NCBI RefSeq assembly: GCF_900111985.1
Contig: NZ_FOKI01000010.1
Coordinates: 62,001-126,000, forward strand
From: Clostridium frigidicarnis
Lineage (GTDB): Bacteria > Bacillota > Clostridia > Clostridiales > Clostridiaceae
Direction of reading: 5' to 3'
DNA length: 64,000 nucleotides
In this document: positions 46,651 through 55,977 of the stretch, in pieces
Numbering within the stretch: the stretch's first letter is position 1
How the letters are laid out: every line of letters starts with the position of its first letter
Translations under genes and position numbers: made by a program
Notes under the pieces: generated by a model
What the model was told of the DNA's origin: nothing
Databases searched by the model: none
Seen by the model: the letters and a program-made list of their open reading frames with translations, nothing else

Positions 46651-47271
46651 TTATATTATCTTAAATCCAGCCGATGATACCTTCTGTTTTATTAATTCTA
46701 TATTATCAGTATCCATTCTTATAACAATTTCTTTTACTTCTAAAACACTATTAGGATCAACAACAACAAAGCTTATTATATCAGCATTGTTTTCTGATAA
46801 TATCTTTGATAATCTAGATATTTGTCCAGGCACATCATAAGCTATTACAGCTAGTCTATGACCCTTGTTAACTCCAAACACTCTTGTAAATTGTTCAAAT
46901 ACTGCATGATGTGTTAAAATTCCTTGAAATACTCCTTTGCTATCAACAACTGCTACAAAAGCTATATTTCTTAATTCCAGTATACGAACAGCCTCTTCAA
47001 CTTCACTGGTTAAATCTATTGTTGGTATGTTTGTTAGCATTACTGATTCAACATTAAAGTCTGATAAGAAACATTGTTTGTCCTGGCATTTTTCAAAATA
47101 AAAAGCATATATTCTTTCTTTTGATATAGTGCCATAAAACTTGTCACCTTCAACTACAGGTATTGATAAAAAATTATTTTCATTTATTATTTCTAGCGCT
47201 CTACCTATTGAAGTTTTAGGAGTTACAGTTATAAGTTTTTCTTCTAATAACATTATACTTTTTACTAACAT
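46651..47271 (-). CDS. Tandem CBS-domain protein with C-terminal ACT-like domain (AcuB-like)
   Basis: This ~206-aa cytoplasmic protein has CBS 1 at about residues 5-60 (a TVTPKTSIGRALEIINENNF-like helix) and CBS 2 at about 75-135 (ESVMLTNIPTIDLTSEVEEA). A C-terminal ACT-type domain follows (RLAVIAYDVPGQISRLSKIL). Such proteins sense adenine nucleotides and small metabolites. The acuA/acuC partners of Bacillus are absent. The start is placed at the internal ATG at 47271, 9 nt after AAGGGG; the ATG at 47280 would abut the RBS. Confidence 0.82.
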   Translation of the reverse strand: MLVKSIMLLEEKLITVTPKTSIGRALEIINENNFLSIPVVEGDKFYGTISKERIYAFYFEKCQDKQCFLSDFNVESVMLTNIPTIDLTSEVEEAVRILELRNIAFVAVVDSKGVFQGILTHHAVFEQFTRVFGVNKGHRLAVIAYDVPGQISRLSKILSENNADIISFVVVDPNSVLEVKEIVIRMDTDNIELIKQKVSSAGFKII

Positions 47272-47375
47272 ACTTCTCATCCCCTTCCCTCTACATATCC
47301 ATTTATATATTGATATTATACTTTAATTTAACTTTAAATTCAAATTATTTGTAATTATTTTTATTTTCTATCAAT

Positions 47376-48323
47376 TTATTTATTTCCCATTAATCCATTT
47401 ATTTTATATAAATTCTCATACATAAAATCTATATATTTGTTTTCACCATCATAACTTTTTAGTTTTATGGGTTTCATATTATATTCATTTATAATCTTCT
47501 CATCTGTCTTAAAATCATCATCTAATATATAAATATATGCTACTTTAATATTTTCTCTACTGTTTTCGTCTTGATTTAAATTTATTTTTTCTTTTACATA
47601 TAACTTTGTTTCTTTTTCTTTATTTGATATATTAATATATTTTACACCCATAAATTTCAATAAATATTCTAATCTCTCATCCTTTAATAAAAAAGTGTAG
47701 TCACTTACAGAACTACTTATTTTTTTGCATTCTCCTATAAACTCATTAACCTTTTCTATTTCCTCATCAAAATTACTATTATAAAAATTTAAATTCTTTG
47801 GATCTTTTTCTGCTATTGCATTTTTTATATTTACCAACGCTGTTTTATATTCTTCTGGATTCATCCAATAATATGGATTTTCTTTTATAATTTTATCATT
47901 ATATTTTATCCCCTCAGAATAATTAAGTGTTCTTATTCCTCTTGATGCATTTATAGCTGTAACTTTATCTCGTTTCAATGCTTCTACAAAACTTAATGAC
48001 CATGGTTCATAGTTAGCGCCTGAAAAAATAAACAAATCCTTTTTACTTATATTTTTCACACTATCATCAGTATATTTAAAATCCCATAATTCATTTTCTT
48101 CTTTAGACATATATGTTACGTCATGCATATCTCCTGTTATAGTTTTTACCATGTTATAAACAAACTTATTAGTAGTAACTATAGATAGATAAGTTTCTCT
48201 AGTTTTTTCTCCTTCTAATTTATTAACCCTGTATTCTGATATATAATGGCTAGATATAACTAAAGATAAAACAATAATATTAGTCATTAAAAATGCTATT
48301 AATATTTTATAAGTCCTTTTCAT
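47376..48323 (-). CDS. ZnuA/TroA-like extracytoplasmic protein lacking metal ligands
   Basis: This 315-aa protein has an N-terminal signal anchor (about 7-28) with no lipobox Cys. The rest follows the cluster 9 (TroA/ZnuA) fold in order: YLSIVTTNKFVYNMVKTITGD, SGANYEPWSLSFVEAL, then NPYYWMNPEEY (149-159), which aligns with the usual DPHxWLxP. All expected metal-ligating His residues are replaced, so it should not bind Zn/Mn in the standard way. No permease or ATPase gene is adjacent. The function is unknown; the fold assignment is an inference. Confidence 0.68.
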   Translation of the reverse strand: MKRTYKILIAFLMTNIIVLSLVISSHYISEYRVNKLEGEKTRETYLSIVTTNKFVYNMVKTITGDMHDVTYMSKEENELWDFKYTDDSVKNISKKDLFIFSGANYEPWSLSFVEALKRDKVTAINASRGIRTLNYSEGIKYNDKIIKENPYYWMNPEEYKTALVNIKNAIAEKDPKNLNFYNSNFDEEIEKVNEFIGECKKISSSVSDYTFLLKDERLEYLLKFMGVKYINISNKEKETKLYVKEKINLNQDENSRENIKVAYIYILDDDFKTDEKIINEYNMKPIKLKSYDGENKYIDFMYENLYKINGLMGNK

Positions 48324-48399
48324 ATTGCATCCTCCTAAACTTTATTATCAAAACATAATTCTTATATAGTTAAATGATTCTATACATGCTAAAATTTAC

Positions 48400-48563
48400 T
48401 TAGGCACATGAAAGAAAATAACAAGTCCAAGATGCCATGTATATTTTGTGTCAGACAAGGAAGTGATATTAGTTCATAGCATAGACTATGGGCTAATATC
48501 GCTGACAAAGTATGGCACAAAATAGACTAACATACTGACTTGTTATTTTTTGAATGTGCCTTA
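48400..48563. repeat. MITE-like element, full-length copy B
   Basis: This 164-bp copy is almost identical to copy A (5412-5576), with ends TTAGGCACATGAAAG and GAATGTGCCTTA and the same internal palindromes. It fills most of the 310-nt divergent spacer between the ZnuA-like and HD-GYP genes, so it could separate or influence their promoters. Confidence 0.8.
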
Positions 48564-48633
48564 TACTACGAAATATTAGTATTTAAAATAATATTTTTTC
48601 TTAATTATTATATCAAAAATGTGAGGTATAGTT

Positions 48634-49851
48634 ATGAAAATTAGAGCAAATAATTTACTTTCAGCCTTGGCTATGACACTAGATTTAGCCCAAAAAGCTT
48701 CTGAAATTAAGGTTATAGAAGATTTTTCAAGAGTTAAATATGAATATAAAAAACTTTCTAATCATTCCATGCAATGTACATATATTGCCATGGAACTTTG
48801 CAACGAATTAAATATAAGTTCTAAAATTAGAAATAGAGTTTATATAGGCTCAATGCTTCATGATATTGGTATAAATTCTGCAAATAATTACTATACTGAT
48901 GGCTCAACATTTATAAGTGACCATTGCAAAAGTGGTGCTAAAATTTTAAGCACATTTCCTAAATTTAATGATTTATCAGATATAGTTATGTATCATCATG
49001 AAAACTTTAATGGCACAGGACCATTTAAATTACTAGGCGATTTAATACCTATTGAAAGCCAAATAATAAGATTATCTGACATTATTGATACGACCTATTA
49101 TGAAAGTACATCTCCTGCATTAAAAGATAATTTAATAAACTGGGTATCTAAAAATCAAAAAATCTTTTCTTCTAAAATTATAGAAGCATTTTTATCACTT
49201 AGTAAAAAAGATGTCTTCTGGTTTAACCTAGACAATATATCTAATTATGATTTCATATTTAAAAAATTCACTCCTGAGTTTAATTTTGATATTACACTAA
49301 ATGAATTTCTTGATATCTCTTATATTTTCAGTGAAATTGTTGACATGCACAGTTCTTTTACTGGAAAACATTCTAGAGATATAGGAGATCTTTCTTTTTC
49401 AATAGCAAATCATCTTCATTATGATTTTGAAAAATGTATTAAAATGAAGATATCAGGACTTCTTCATGATATAGGAAAATTAGCTATTCCCAAAAGTATA
49501 TTAAATAAAAATGGTCAATTGACCCCTGAAGAATTTTATTTGATAAAATCTCATGCATACTATACTAATTTAATTTTAGAGCGAATAGAAGATATCGAAG
49601 ATATATGTGATTGGGCTTCTAACCACCATGAAAAATTAAATGGTACAGGATATCCTAAAAGGTTATCTAAAAATTCACTTAGTAAAGAGGCCCGCCTTTT
49701 AGCTGTTTGTGATATATATCAAGCTCTTTCTGAGGATAGACCATACAAAAAAGGTTTAAATGACGACAAAGCCTTTAAAATTTTATATGACTCCGCTAAC
49801 CAAAATCTTATATGCAAAGATTCTGTGGACATATTAAAACTATCTTTGTAG
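48634..49851 (+). CDS. Tandem HD/HD-GYP domain protein (putative c-di-GMP phosphodiesterase)
   Basis: This 405-aa protein has two HD-GYP-type domains. In the N-terminal one: H44, HD at 76-77, HH at 121-122 and HHENFNGTGPF (121-131), where P-F replaces the Y-P of GYP. In the C-terminal one: H246, LLHDIGKLAIP (HD 278-279), HHEKLNGTGYP (331-341), CD (359-360) and the DRPYKKG segment. The second domain has every catalytic mark of c-di-GMP hydrolysis to GMP or pGpG. There is no TM helix or receiver domain. RBS GAGGTAT precedes the ATG. It is a natural counterpart to the c-di-GMP-linked exopolysaccharide operon at 13-18.7 kb. Confidence 0.88.
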   Translation: MKIRANNLLSALAMTLDLAQKASEIKVIEDFSRVKYEYKKLSNHSMQCTYIAMELCNELNISSKIRNRVYIGSMLHDIGINSANNYYTDGSTFISDHCKSGAKILSTFPKFNDLSDIVMYHHENFNGTGPFKLLGDLIPIESQIIRLSDIIDTTYYESTSPALKDNLINWVSKNQKIFSSKIIEAFLSLSKKDVFWFNLDNISNYDFIFKKFTPEFNFDITLNEFLDISYIFSEIVDMHSSFTGKHSRDIGDLSFSIANHLHYDFEKCIKMKISGLLHDIGKLAIPKSILNKNGQLTPEEFYLIKSHAYYTNLILERIEDIEDICDWASNHHEKLNGTGYPKRLSKNSLSKEARLLAVCDIYQALSEDRPYKKGLNDDKAFKILYDSANQNLICKDSVDILKLSL

Positions 49852-50016
49852 CTTATATAGTAATATTTTTAATACTTCTTAATGGTTTTATTAATATTAT
49901 TAGACAGATTGTTATATTTTAATATAAAATTATGTAATGAGGTAATAATTATATAGGATTGATGTTTTATAAATACAGTATTGAGAGGTGAATTTTAGGC
50001 TAAGCCTAAAGGAAAT

Positions 50017-50472
50017 ATGGAACTAATAGTAAACAATGTTGAAGAAACTTTAGAAATCGGTCGAAAAATTGGTGAAAAGGCTAACTCAGGAGATATATTC
50101 TGTTTAATTGGAGATCTTGGAACTGGAAAGACTCATATTACAAAAGGAATTGCAAAAGGTCTTAATGTAAGTGACAATATTACAAGTCCCACATTTAACA
50201 TCGTTAATGAATATGATAGTGGAAGATTAAAATTATACCATTTTGATGTTTATAGAGTTAATGATCCTGATGAAATTTATGCTATAGGTTTTGACGAGTA
50301 TATATTTAGTGACGGCGTATCTATAATAGAATGGGCTAATTATATAGAAGAACTGATCCCTGAAGAATATTTACTTATAAAAATTGAAAAGCAACTTCAT
50401 TTAGGTGATAATGTAAGAAAAATAATCTTAGAATCTTTTGGAAAAAGATATAATTATATAAAGGAGATTTAA
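50017..50472 (+). CDS. tsaE: TsaE, tRNA threonylcarbamoyladenosine biosynthesis ATPase
   Basis: This 151-aa P-loop protein has LIGDLGTGKTHITKG (about 31-45), TSPTFNIVNEY (about 60-70) and the HFDVYRV and IIEWANYI strands typical of TsaE. It drives the TsaB-TsaD complex that makes t6A37 in ANN-decoding tRNAs. RBS AAAGGAAAT precedes the ATG. A small palindrome (TTTAGGC-TAA-GCCTAAA, 49994-50010) sits immediately upstream and may fold over the RBS. Confidence 0.95.
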   Translation: MELIVNNVEETLEIGRKIGEKANSGDIFCLIGDLGTGKTHITKGIAKGLNVSDNITSPTFNIVNEYDSGRLKLYHFDVYRVNDPDEIYAIGFDEYIFSDGVSIIEWANYIEELIPEEYLLIKIEKQLHLGDNVRKIILESFGKRYNYIKEI

Positions 50473-50476
50473 ACTT

Positions 50477-51190
50477 ATGAAAATATTAAGCGTTGATTCA
50501 TCATCTGAAGCAGCTAGTGTATCTATTTTAAGTGATACTGGGCTTATAGGTGAAATGAATTTTAACTATAAAAAACAACATTCGGTTATTTTAATGACAA
50601 TGATTGAAAATCTTTTTGAAAATTTAAATATGTCTATAGATGATATAGATGGATTTGTTGTGTCTAAAGGTCCTGGTTCTTTTACCGGCCTTAGAATTGG
50701 AATGGCTACAATTAAATCTATGGCAATGGCAACTAAGAAGCCATATATATCAGTGTCATCCCTAGATGGTTTAGCTAATAATATATTTGGTGCCAACGGT
50801 ATAGTTTGCCCAATTATGGATGCTTTAAGAGGTAATGTTTATTGTGGAATTTATAAATTTAGTGACAATATTTTATCCCCTTTAAGTGAATATATGATTT
50901 TATCCATGGAGGAACTCTCAAAAATACTAAATTCATATAACGAAACTGTATTTTTTGTTGGGGATGGTACTGAAAAACATTCTGAAAAACTAAAAAATCT
51001 TGTTCCAAACTGTGTATTTGCTCCAAGCCATCTTAATTTAACTAGATCTTCTTCCCTTGGATACATAGGTATAAACCTTTTATTGCAAGGCTTAAGTGAT
51101 GATTTAAATGCATCTTCTCCCCTATATTTAAGAAAATCTCAAGCTGAAAGAGAATATGAAAAAAAGACTGGAATGAGTATTGATGATTAA
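50477..51190 (+). CDS. tsaB: TsaB, tRNA threonylcarbamoyladenosine biosynthesis scaffold
   Basis: This 237-aa ASKHA-fold protein has ILSVDSSSEAASVSI at the N-terminus and the signature KGPGSFTGLRIGMATIKSMA (about 64-83), with ISVSSLDGLA after it. It has no catalytic site of its own and scaffolds TsaD. It lies 4 nt after tsaE and overlaps rimI. TsaD itself is not in the window. Confidence 0.95.
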   Translation: MKILSVDSSSEAASVSILSDTGLIGEMNFNYKKQHSVILMTMIENLFENLNMSIDDIDGFVVSKGPGSFTGLRIGMATIKSMAMATKKPYISVSSLDGLANNIFGANGIVCPIMDALRGNVYCGIYKFSDNILSPLSEYMILSMEELSKILNSYNETVFFVGDGTEKHSEKLKNLVPNCVFAPSHLNLTRSSSLGYIGINLLLQGLSDDLNASSPLYLRKSQAEREYEKKTGMSIDD

Positions 51191-51629
51191 TGTTGAAATT
51201 ATAGAGTTTACTGATAAATATATTGATGATGTTACTGAAATAAGCAAACTAAGCTTTAAAATTCCATGGAGTAGAGAATCTATAGAAAAAGAGCTTAAAA
51301 ATCCATTTTCTAAATATGTGCTTGCTAAAGTTGATAATGAAATCATAGGATTTGGTGGTATGTGGTTTATTGTAGATGAGGGACATATTACAAATATTGC
51401 GGTTCACTCTAAATTTAGAGGTCTTGGTATTGGAAGTGCTCTTTTATCATCTCTTATTAATATTTGTAAGGAATGTAATGGAGTAGCAATGACATTAGAG
51501 GTAAGATTCTCTAATATAGCTGCCCAGGCACTTTACTCTAAATTTGGATTTAAAAATGAAGGCGTTAGAAAAAAATATTACTCTGATAATGGTGAAGATG
51601 CCATAATAATGTGGAAACATGGAATTTAA
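51183..51629 (+). CDS. rimI: RimI-like ribosomal-protein-alanine N-acetyltransferase
   Basis: This 148-aa GNAT protein has the acetyl-CoA loop SKFRGLGIGSALL (V-x-x-x-x-R-G-x-G-x-G/A pattern at about residues 77-89), ITNIAVH and LEVRFSNIAAQALYSKFGF. In the tsaE-tsaB-rimI operon it is expected to acetylate the N-terminal Ala of ribosomal protein S18. I prefer the ATG at 51183 over the in-frame TTG at 51180. It overlaps the tsaB end by 8 nt. Confidence 0.93.
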   Translation: MINVEIIEFTDKYIDDVTEISKLSFKIPWSRESIEKELKNPFSKYVLAKVDNEIIGFGGMWFIVDEGHITNIAVHSKFRGLGIGSALLSSLINICKECNGVAMTLEVRFSNIAAQALYSKFGFKNEGVRKKYYSDNGEDAIIMWKHGI

Positions 51630-51661
51630 AAAGATCAGCTGTTTTTTCAGCTGATCTTTTC
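51628..51661. terminator. Bidirectional terminator between rimI and ribU
   Basis: The stem AAAAGATCAGCTG / CAGCTGATCTTTT with T6 loop lies between the convergent genes and can end transcripts from both sides. Confidence 0.9.
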
Positions 51662-51680
51662 GTTATTTTAGCATATCATA

Positions 51681-52325
51681 TTATCTTGCTACTTTTTTCT
51701 TAGTTGTTTCATTAATACTTGTTTTAAGAACCACTGATATCTTTTTATATATTGCAACTGTTACAAAAGATACTATAAATCCTTTAATTAAATTAAATGG
51801 AACTATAGCCCATACTATTAATGTTGATAAATCTGTTATATTAGAATTTATTGCTGTTCCCATTCCTATTATAGCATCTAATGGCATTCCAAAAGCTTTT
51901 GAATAAACAGGTATTAGCACTAAATAATTTATTATTGATGCTGCTATAGTCATAAATATTGTACCTAAAATCAACCCAATAATAGCATTTTTTCTAGTAT
52001 TTCTCTTTTTGTATATATACCCTGATACAAACACAAGTATAGAACCTATAAAGAAGTTTGCAACCTCTCCAACCATAGCTGTAGCACTTCCTTTAATAAG
52101 AATTATTAAAATGTTTTTCAAAAATTCTATAGCTACTCCTGCTACTGGTCCTAATGCAAATGCACCTACTAATGCTGGTAAATCGCTTAAATCAATTTTA
52201 AGGAATGCTGGAAATATTGGTAAGGGTAACTCTATAAGCATAAGTAAAAATGCCATAGCTGATAAAAACGAAATTTTTATTAGTGTTCCTAACCTTTTGT
52301 TTGTTTGTACTGATTGATTTCTCAT
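51681..52325 (-). CDS. ribU: RibU, riboflavin ECF transporter S component
   Basis: This ~214-aa, six-helix membrane protein takes up riboflavin with a shared ECF module. Family marks are the early LPIFPAFLKIDLSDLPALVG loop and LKNILIILIKGSATAMVGEVANF (split over about 58-115). The true start is the ATG at 52325, preceded by GAAGGGGGA. The longer frame to 52391 runs back into the riboswitch hairpin region. Control by the FMN riboswitch upstream confirms the substrate. Confidence 0.95.
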   Translation of the reverse strand: MRNQSVQTNKRLGTLIKISFLSAMAFLLMLIELPLPIFPAFLKIDLSDLPALVGAFALGPVAGVAIEFLKNILIILIKGSATAMVGEVANFFIGSILVFVSGYIYKKRNTRKNAIIGLILGTIFMTIAASIINYLVLIPVYSKAFGMPLDAIIGMGTAINSNITDLSTLIVWAIVPFNLIKGFIVSFVTVAIYKKISVVLKTSINETTKKKVAR

Positions 52326-52371
52326 AAGAAAATATCCCCCTTCGATATTTTTCTTCAGGGTATGTGGCTTA

Positions 52372-52407
52372 GAACAAATAAGCCCTGACACAAATAAGTA
52401 TCAGGGC
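52372..52407 (-). terminator. Attenuator hairpin of the FMN riboswitch
   Basis: The stem GCCCTGA / TCAGGGC lies between aptamer and RBS, followed on the minus strand by TTATTTGTTCT. It is a plausible ligand-dependent terminator, though its U-tract is interrupted. Confidence 0.6.
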
Positions 52408-52426
52408 GTAACAAACCAAACCATTA

Positions 52427-52539
52427 CCTTCTTTCATCCAGACTATACTGTCGGCATCGGAGTTTCACCGATTCATGCCCATAATAGGCTCGCGGGCTTT
52501 ACCGCCGGTAGGGATTCTCACCCTGCCCTGAAGGATAAT
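52427..52539 (-). promoter_or_regulatory. FMN (RFN) riboswitch
   Basis: On the minus strand the conserved RFN blocks appear in order: ATCCTTCAGGGCAGGGTG, CCCTACCGGCGGTAAAGCCC, GCGAGCC, ATGAATCGGTGAAACTCCGATGCCGACAG and AGTCTGGATG, closing with GAAGGTAAT. FMN binding would reduce ribU expression. Confidence 0.97.
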
Positions 52540-52558
52540 TAAATTTTATTTTAACTTT

Positions 52559-52587
52559 ATTATATAACTATAATCTCTAAATGACAA
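52559..52587 (-). promoter_or_regulatory. SigA-type promoter of ribU
   Basis: Minus-strand TTGTCA and TATAAT are separated by exactly 17 nt, about 20 nt before the FMN aptamer. Confidence 0.75.
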
Positions 52588-52596
52588 TATTATTTT

Positions 52597-54765
52597 TTAT
52601 TTATTATCTTCCTTTTTCATACTCAAAGATATTCTTCCTCTTTTTTCATCCACCTCTAGTATCCTTACTTCAACTATATCTCCAACCTTTACTATATCTA
52701 AAGGATGTCTTACAAATCTATCTGCCATCTGACTTTTATGAACTAATCCATCTTGATGTACACCAATATCAACAAAAGCACCAAAGTCTGATACATTTCT
52801 TACTGTTCCAGTTAATATCATGCCTGATTTTAATTGGCTTATATCTATAACTCCGCTTTTAAATATAGGTTTAGGCAAATCTTCTCTTGGATCTCTTCCA
52901 GGCTTACTAAGTTCTTTTATTATATCTTTTAACGTAAGTTCTCCAATTTCCAATTCATTTGCTATATTAGAAATACCTATAGTTTCAATTTTTTTATCTA
53001 TATCATTTATAGCTTTATTTTTTAAATCTTCTTCAGAGAATCCTAATTTTTTCATTAAAGCTTTTGTAACTTTATAAGACTCTGGATGAACAGATGTATT
53101 ATCTAATGGTTCTGTACTTTCCATTACTCTTAAAAAACCTGCACATTGCTCATATGCTTTGTTACCTAACCTTTTTACCTTTAAAAGCTCTTTTCTATTT
53201 TTAAACTTTCCATTCTCTTCTCTATATAAAACTATATTTTGAGCTATGGTACTATTTATACCTGCTATATAGCTTAAAAGCGATGGAGTTGCAACATTTA
53301 AGTCTACCCCAACAGCATTAACACAATCTTCAACAATTCCCTTTAGAGATTCATCTAATACTTTTGGTGTAACATCATGTTGATATTGACCAACTCCTAT
53401 TGATTTAGGGTCTATCTTTACAAGCTCAGCTAAAGGATCTTGTAATCTTCTGCCTATAGATATTGCCCCTCTAACAGTAACATCAAGATCTGGATATTCT
53501 TTTGTTGCTAGTTCAGATGCAGAATATACAGATGCTCCTGCCTCTGAAACTATTACATAAAAAATTTCTTTTCTTGTATCCTTACTTATCTCTTTAATCA
53601 TTGTGGATATAACTTCTTCTGATTCCCTACTAGCTGTTCCATTTCCAAGTGATATAACTTCAACATCGTGTTTATAAATTAATTTTTTTAATGTTTCTAT
53701 AGTTCCTCTTATATCCTTTTTAGGCTCTGTAGGATATACTGTTGTGTTTTCTAAAAACTTCCCTGTATCATCTAATACCGCAACTTTACAACCTGTTCTA
53801 AAGCCTGGGTCATATCCCATAACCACCTTACCCTTTATAGGAGATTGCATAAGCAATGCTTTTAGGTTAGCCTTAAATATATCTATTGCTCCCTTTTCGC
53901 CTCTTTCTGTAAGTTCATTTCTTATATCCCTCTCTATGGATGGATATATAAGTCTTTTTAATGAATCTTTAACACATGATTCTATATATGTATCTGTTAT
54001 ATTGTTATTTTTTAAATTATTATTCTTTAAATATTCTAATATTTTATTTTCATCGCTTGTTATTTTTACAGAAAGTATTTTTTCTTTTTCTCCCCTATTT
54101 ATTGCTAGTATTCTATGAGAAGGTATTGATCTTACATCTTCACTATAATCATAATACATTTCATAAGGAGTTGTTTTCTCACTTGAACCTTTAGTTTCTA
54201 TTCTACCATTTCTAAAAACAAAATTTCTTATCCACTTTCTAAAGTCTGCCTCATCAGATATAATTTCACTTATTATATCCATAGCACCCTGAATTACTTC
54301 TTCAAAAGTTTTAACATCTTTTTCTTCACTTATATATTTTCCAGCCTCTTCTTTTAAATCGCCAGTAAAATGCCCATTAAAAATAAGTTCAGCTAGAGGT
54401 TTCAAACCCTTTTCTGTTGCAATAATTGCTCTAGTTCTTTTTTTAGGTTTAAATGGCCTATATATATCCTCTACTTCTGTTAATGTTTCACTAACTATTA
54501 TTTTTGATCTTAACTCTTCTGTTAACTTTCCTTGTTCTTCTATGATTCTTATAATGTCTTTTTTTCTATCTTCAAGGTTTCTCAAATAAGTAAGTCTATC
54601 TGAAAACTTTCTTAGAACTTCATCACTTAATCCACCTGTTTTTTCTTTTCTATACCTAGCTATAAATGGAACTGTATTTCCTTCATCCAAAAGCTGTATT
54701 ACATTTTCACCTTGTTGGTTTTTTATAGATAACTCTTTACAAAGAATATTTAATATTTTATCCAT
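52597..54765 (-). CDS. tex: Tex-family S1 RNA-binding transcription accessory protein
   Basis: This 722-aa protein has the Tex domain order. An N-terminal helical region comes first, then a YqgF/RuvX-like nuclease fold (VVMGYDPGFRTGCKVAVLD at about 315-333). A helix-hairpin-helix pair follows (GVGQYQHDV, then LLSYIAGIN and NRKELLKVKRLG). The C-terminal S1 domain (GMILTGTVRNVSDFGAFVDIG at about 644-664) ends at the C-terminus. It is thought to act in transcription and RNA turnover. It is monocistronic. Confidence 0.95.
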   Translation of the reverse strand: MDKILNILCKELSIKNQQGENVIQLLDEGNTVPFIARYRKEKTGGLSDEVLRKFSDRLTYLRNLEDRKKDIIRIIEEQGKLTEELRSKIIVSETLTEVEDIYRPFKPKKRTRAIIATEKGLKPLAELIFNGHFTGDLKEEAGKYISEEKDVKTFEEVIQGAMDIISEIISDEADFRKWIRNFVFRNGRIETKGSSEKTTPYEMYYDYSEDVRSIPSHRILAINRGEKEKILSVKITSDENKILEYLKNNNLKNNNITDTYIESCVKDSLKRLIYPSIERDIRNELTERGEKGAIDIFKANLKALLMQSPIKGKVVMGYDPGFRTGCKVAVLDDTGKFLENTTVYPTEPKKDIRGTIETLKKLIYKHDVEVISLGNGTASRESEEVISTMIKEISKDTRKEIFYVIVSEAGASVYSASELATKEYPDLDVTVRGAISIGRRLQDPLAELVKIDPKSIGVGQYQHDVTPKVLDESLKGIVEDCVNAVGVDLNVATPSLLSYIAGINSTIAQNIVLYREENGKFKNRKELLKVKRLGNKAYEQCAGFLRVMESTEPLDNTSVHPESYKVTKALMKKLGFSEEDLKNKAINDIDKKIETIGISNIANELEIGELTLKDIIKELSKPGRDPREDLPKPIFKSGVIDISQLKSGMILTGTVRNVSDFGAFVDIGVHQDGLVHKSQMADRFVRHPLDIVKVGDIVEVRILEVDEKRGRISLSMKKEDNK

Positions 54766-54782
54766 TTACTTCCTCCTATTTA

Positions 54783-54816
54783 CAAAAGAATTCAGCCCTA
54801 TGGCTGAATTCTTTAA
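54783..54816 (-). terminator. Terminator of prfB
   Basis: The stem AAAGAATTCAGCC / GGCTGAATTCTTT with CTAT loop lies just past the prfB stop, followed by TTTT on the minus strand. Confidence 0.85.
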
Positions 54817-54828
54817 ATTTAATTATAC

Positions 54829-55933
54829 TTAATTATTTTCACTACTTAAATATGAATTTATGAATATATCTATTTCTCCATCCATAATAGCTGTAACATT
54901 ACTAGTCTCTGTTCCTGTTCTATGATCTTTAACCATTGAATAAGGGTGAAACACATAAGATCTTATCTGACTTCCCCACCCCATATCTTTAAGTTCTCCT
55001 GTTAAGTCTTCAACCTTCTCTTTGTGTGCTCTCTCTTTTAGCTCTATAAGTTTTGACTTTAACATTTTCATAGCTGTTTCTTTGTTACTATGCTGACTTC
55101 TTTGATTTTGACAAGATACTACTATCCCTGTTGGTATATGGGTTATTCTAATAGCTGATTCGGTTTTATTAACATGCTGACCTCCAGCCCCTCCAGCTCT
55201 AAATGTATCAATTCTTAAGTCAACTGGATTTATATCTATATCTTGATCTTCTGTCAATTCTGGTAGCACTTCCATTGATGCAAAAGATGTTTGTCTTTTT
55301 CCATTAGCATTAAACGGAGATATTCTAACTAATCTATGGATTCCTTTTTCTGCTTTAAGATATCCATATGCAAAATCCCCACTAACCTTTAAAGTTACAC
55401 TTTTAACACCAGCCTCATCTCCAGGTAAATAATCTAATGTTTCCAATTTAAATCCCTTTGATTCACACCATCTGGTATACATTCTTAATAGCATCTCTGT
55501 CCAATCTTGGGCATCTGTGCCCCCAACACCAGTATGTAAACTTAAAATTGCATTATTCTTATCATATTGCCCACATAGTAATATTTGTATCATAAATGAT
55601 TCCATATCTTCTTTTAATGAACTAATTTCTTTTACAATATCATTTATTGAAGATTCTTCATCTTCTGATACTATCTCACTTAAAACTTCTATATCTTCTA
55701 TCCTAAATTTAAAATCATTAAAACAATTCAACTTATTATTTAATCTTTTAAATTCCTGGGTAACCTCTCCTGCCAAATTTACATTATTCCAAAAATCAGG
55801 TTGTTGCATTTTTTTATCTAATTCATCTATTTTTTTTTCTATTGCAGAAGGGTCAAAGTGACTCCCTCATTTTTTCTATCTTATCTTTTAGTGGTAAAAG
55901 CTCGGTTAAAGCTTCCTGTAATCGCATAAGCAT
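54829..55933 (-). CDS. prfB: Peptide chain release factor 2, with programmed +1 frameshift
   Basis: Release factor 2 reads UAA/UGA. The main frame (54829-about 55852) has the GGQ motif in RAGGAGGQHVNKTESAIRI. The start is in another frame: ATG at 55933 after GAGGTGATTAT, encoding 25 residues ending MRESL, then an in-frame TGA at 55853-55855. The slip site CTT-TGA-C is preceded by the internal SD-like AGGGAG, the classic RF2 autoregulatory frameshift. Shifting +1 joins the frames into a 367-aa protein, the usual RF2 length. Confidence 0.97.
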
Positions 55934-55977
55934 ATAATCACCTCATTTTTATTGTCCAAACCAACTTGTCAATTATT

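Noticed and set aside
46651-47280. Assigning AcuB with an acetoin role to the CBS/ACT protein
   Set aside because: Domain order fits, but acuA/acuC and acetoin genes are absent, so only the domain call is made.
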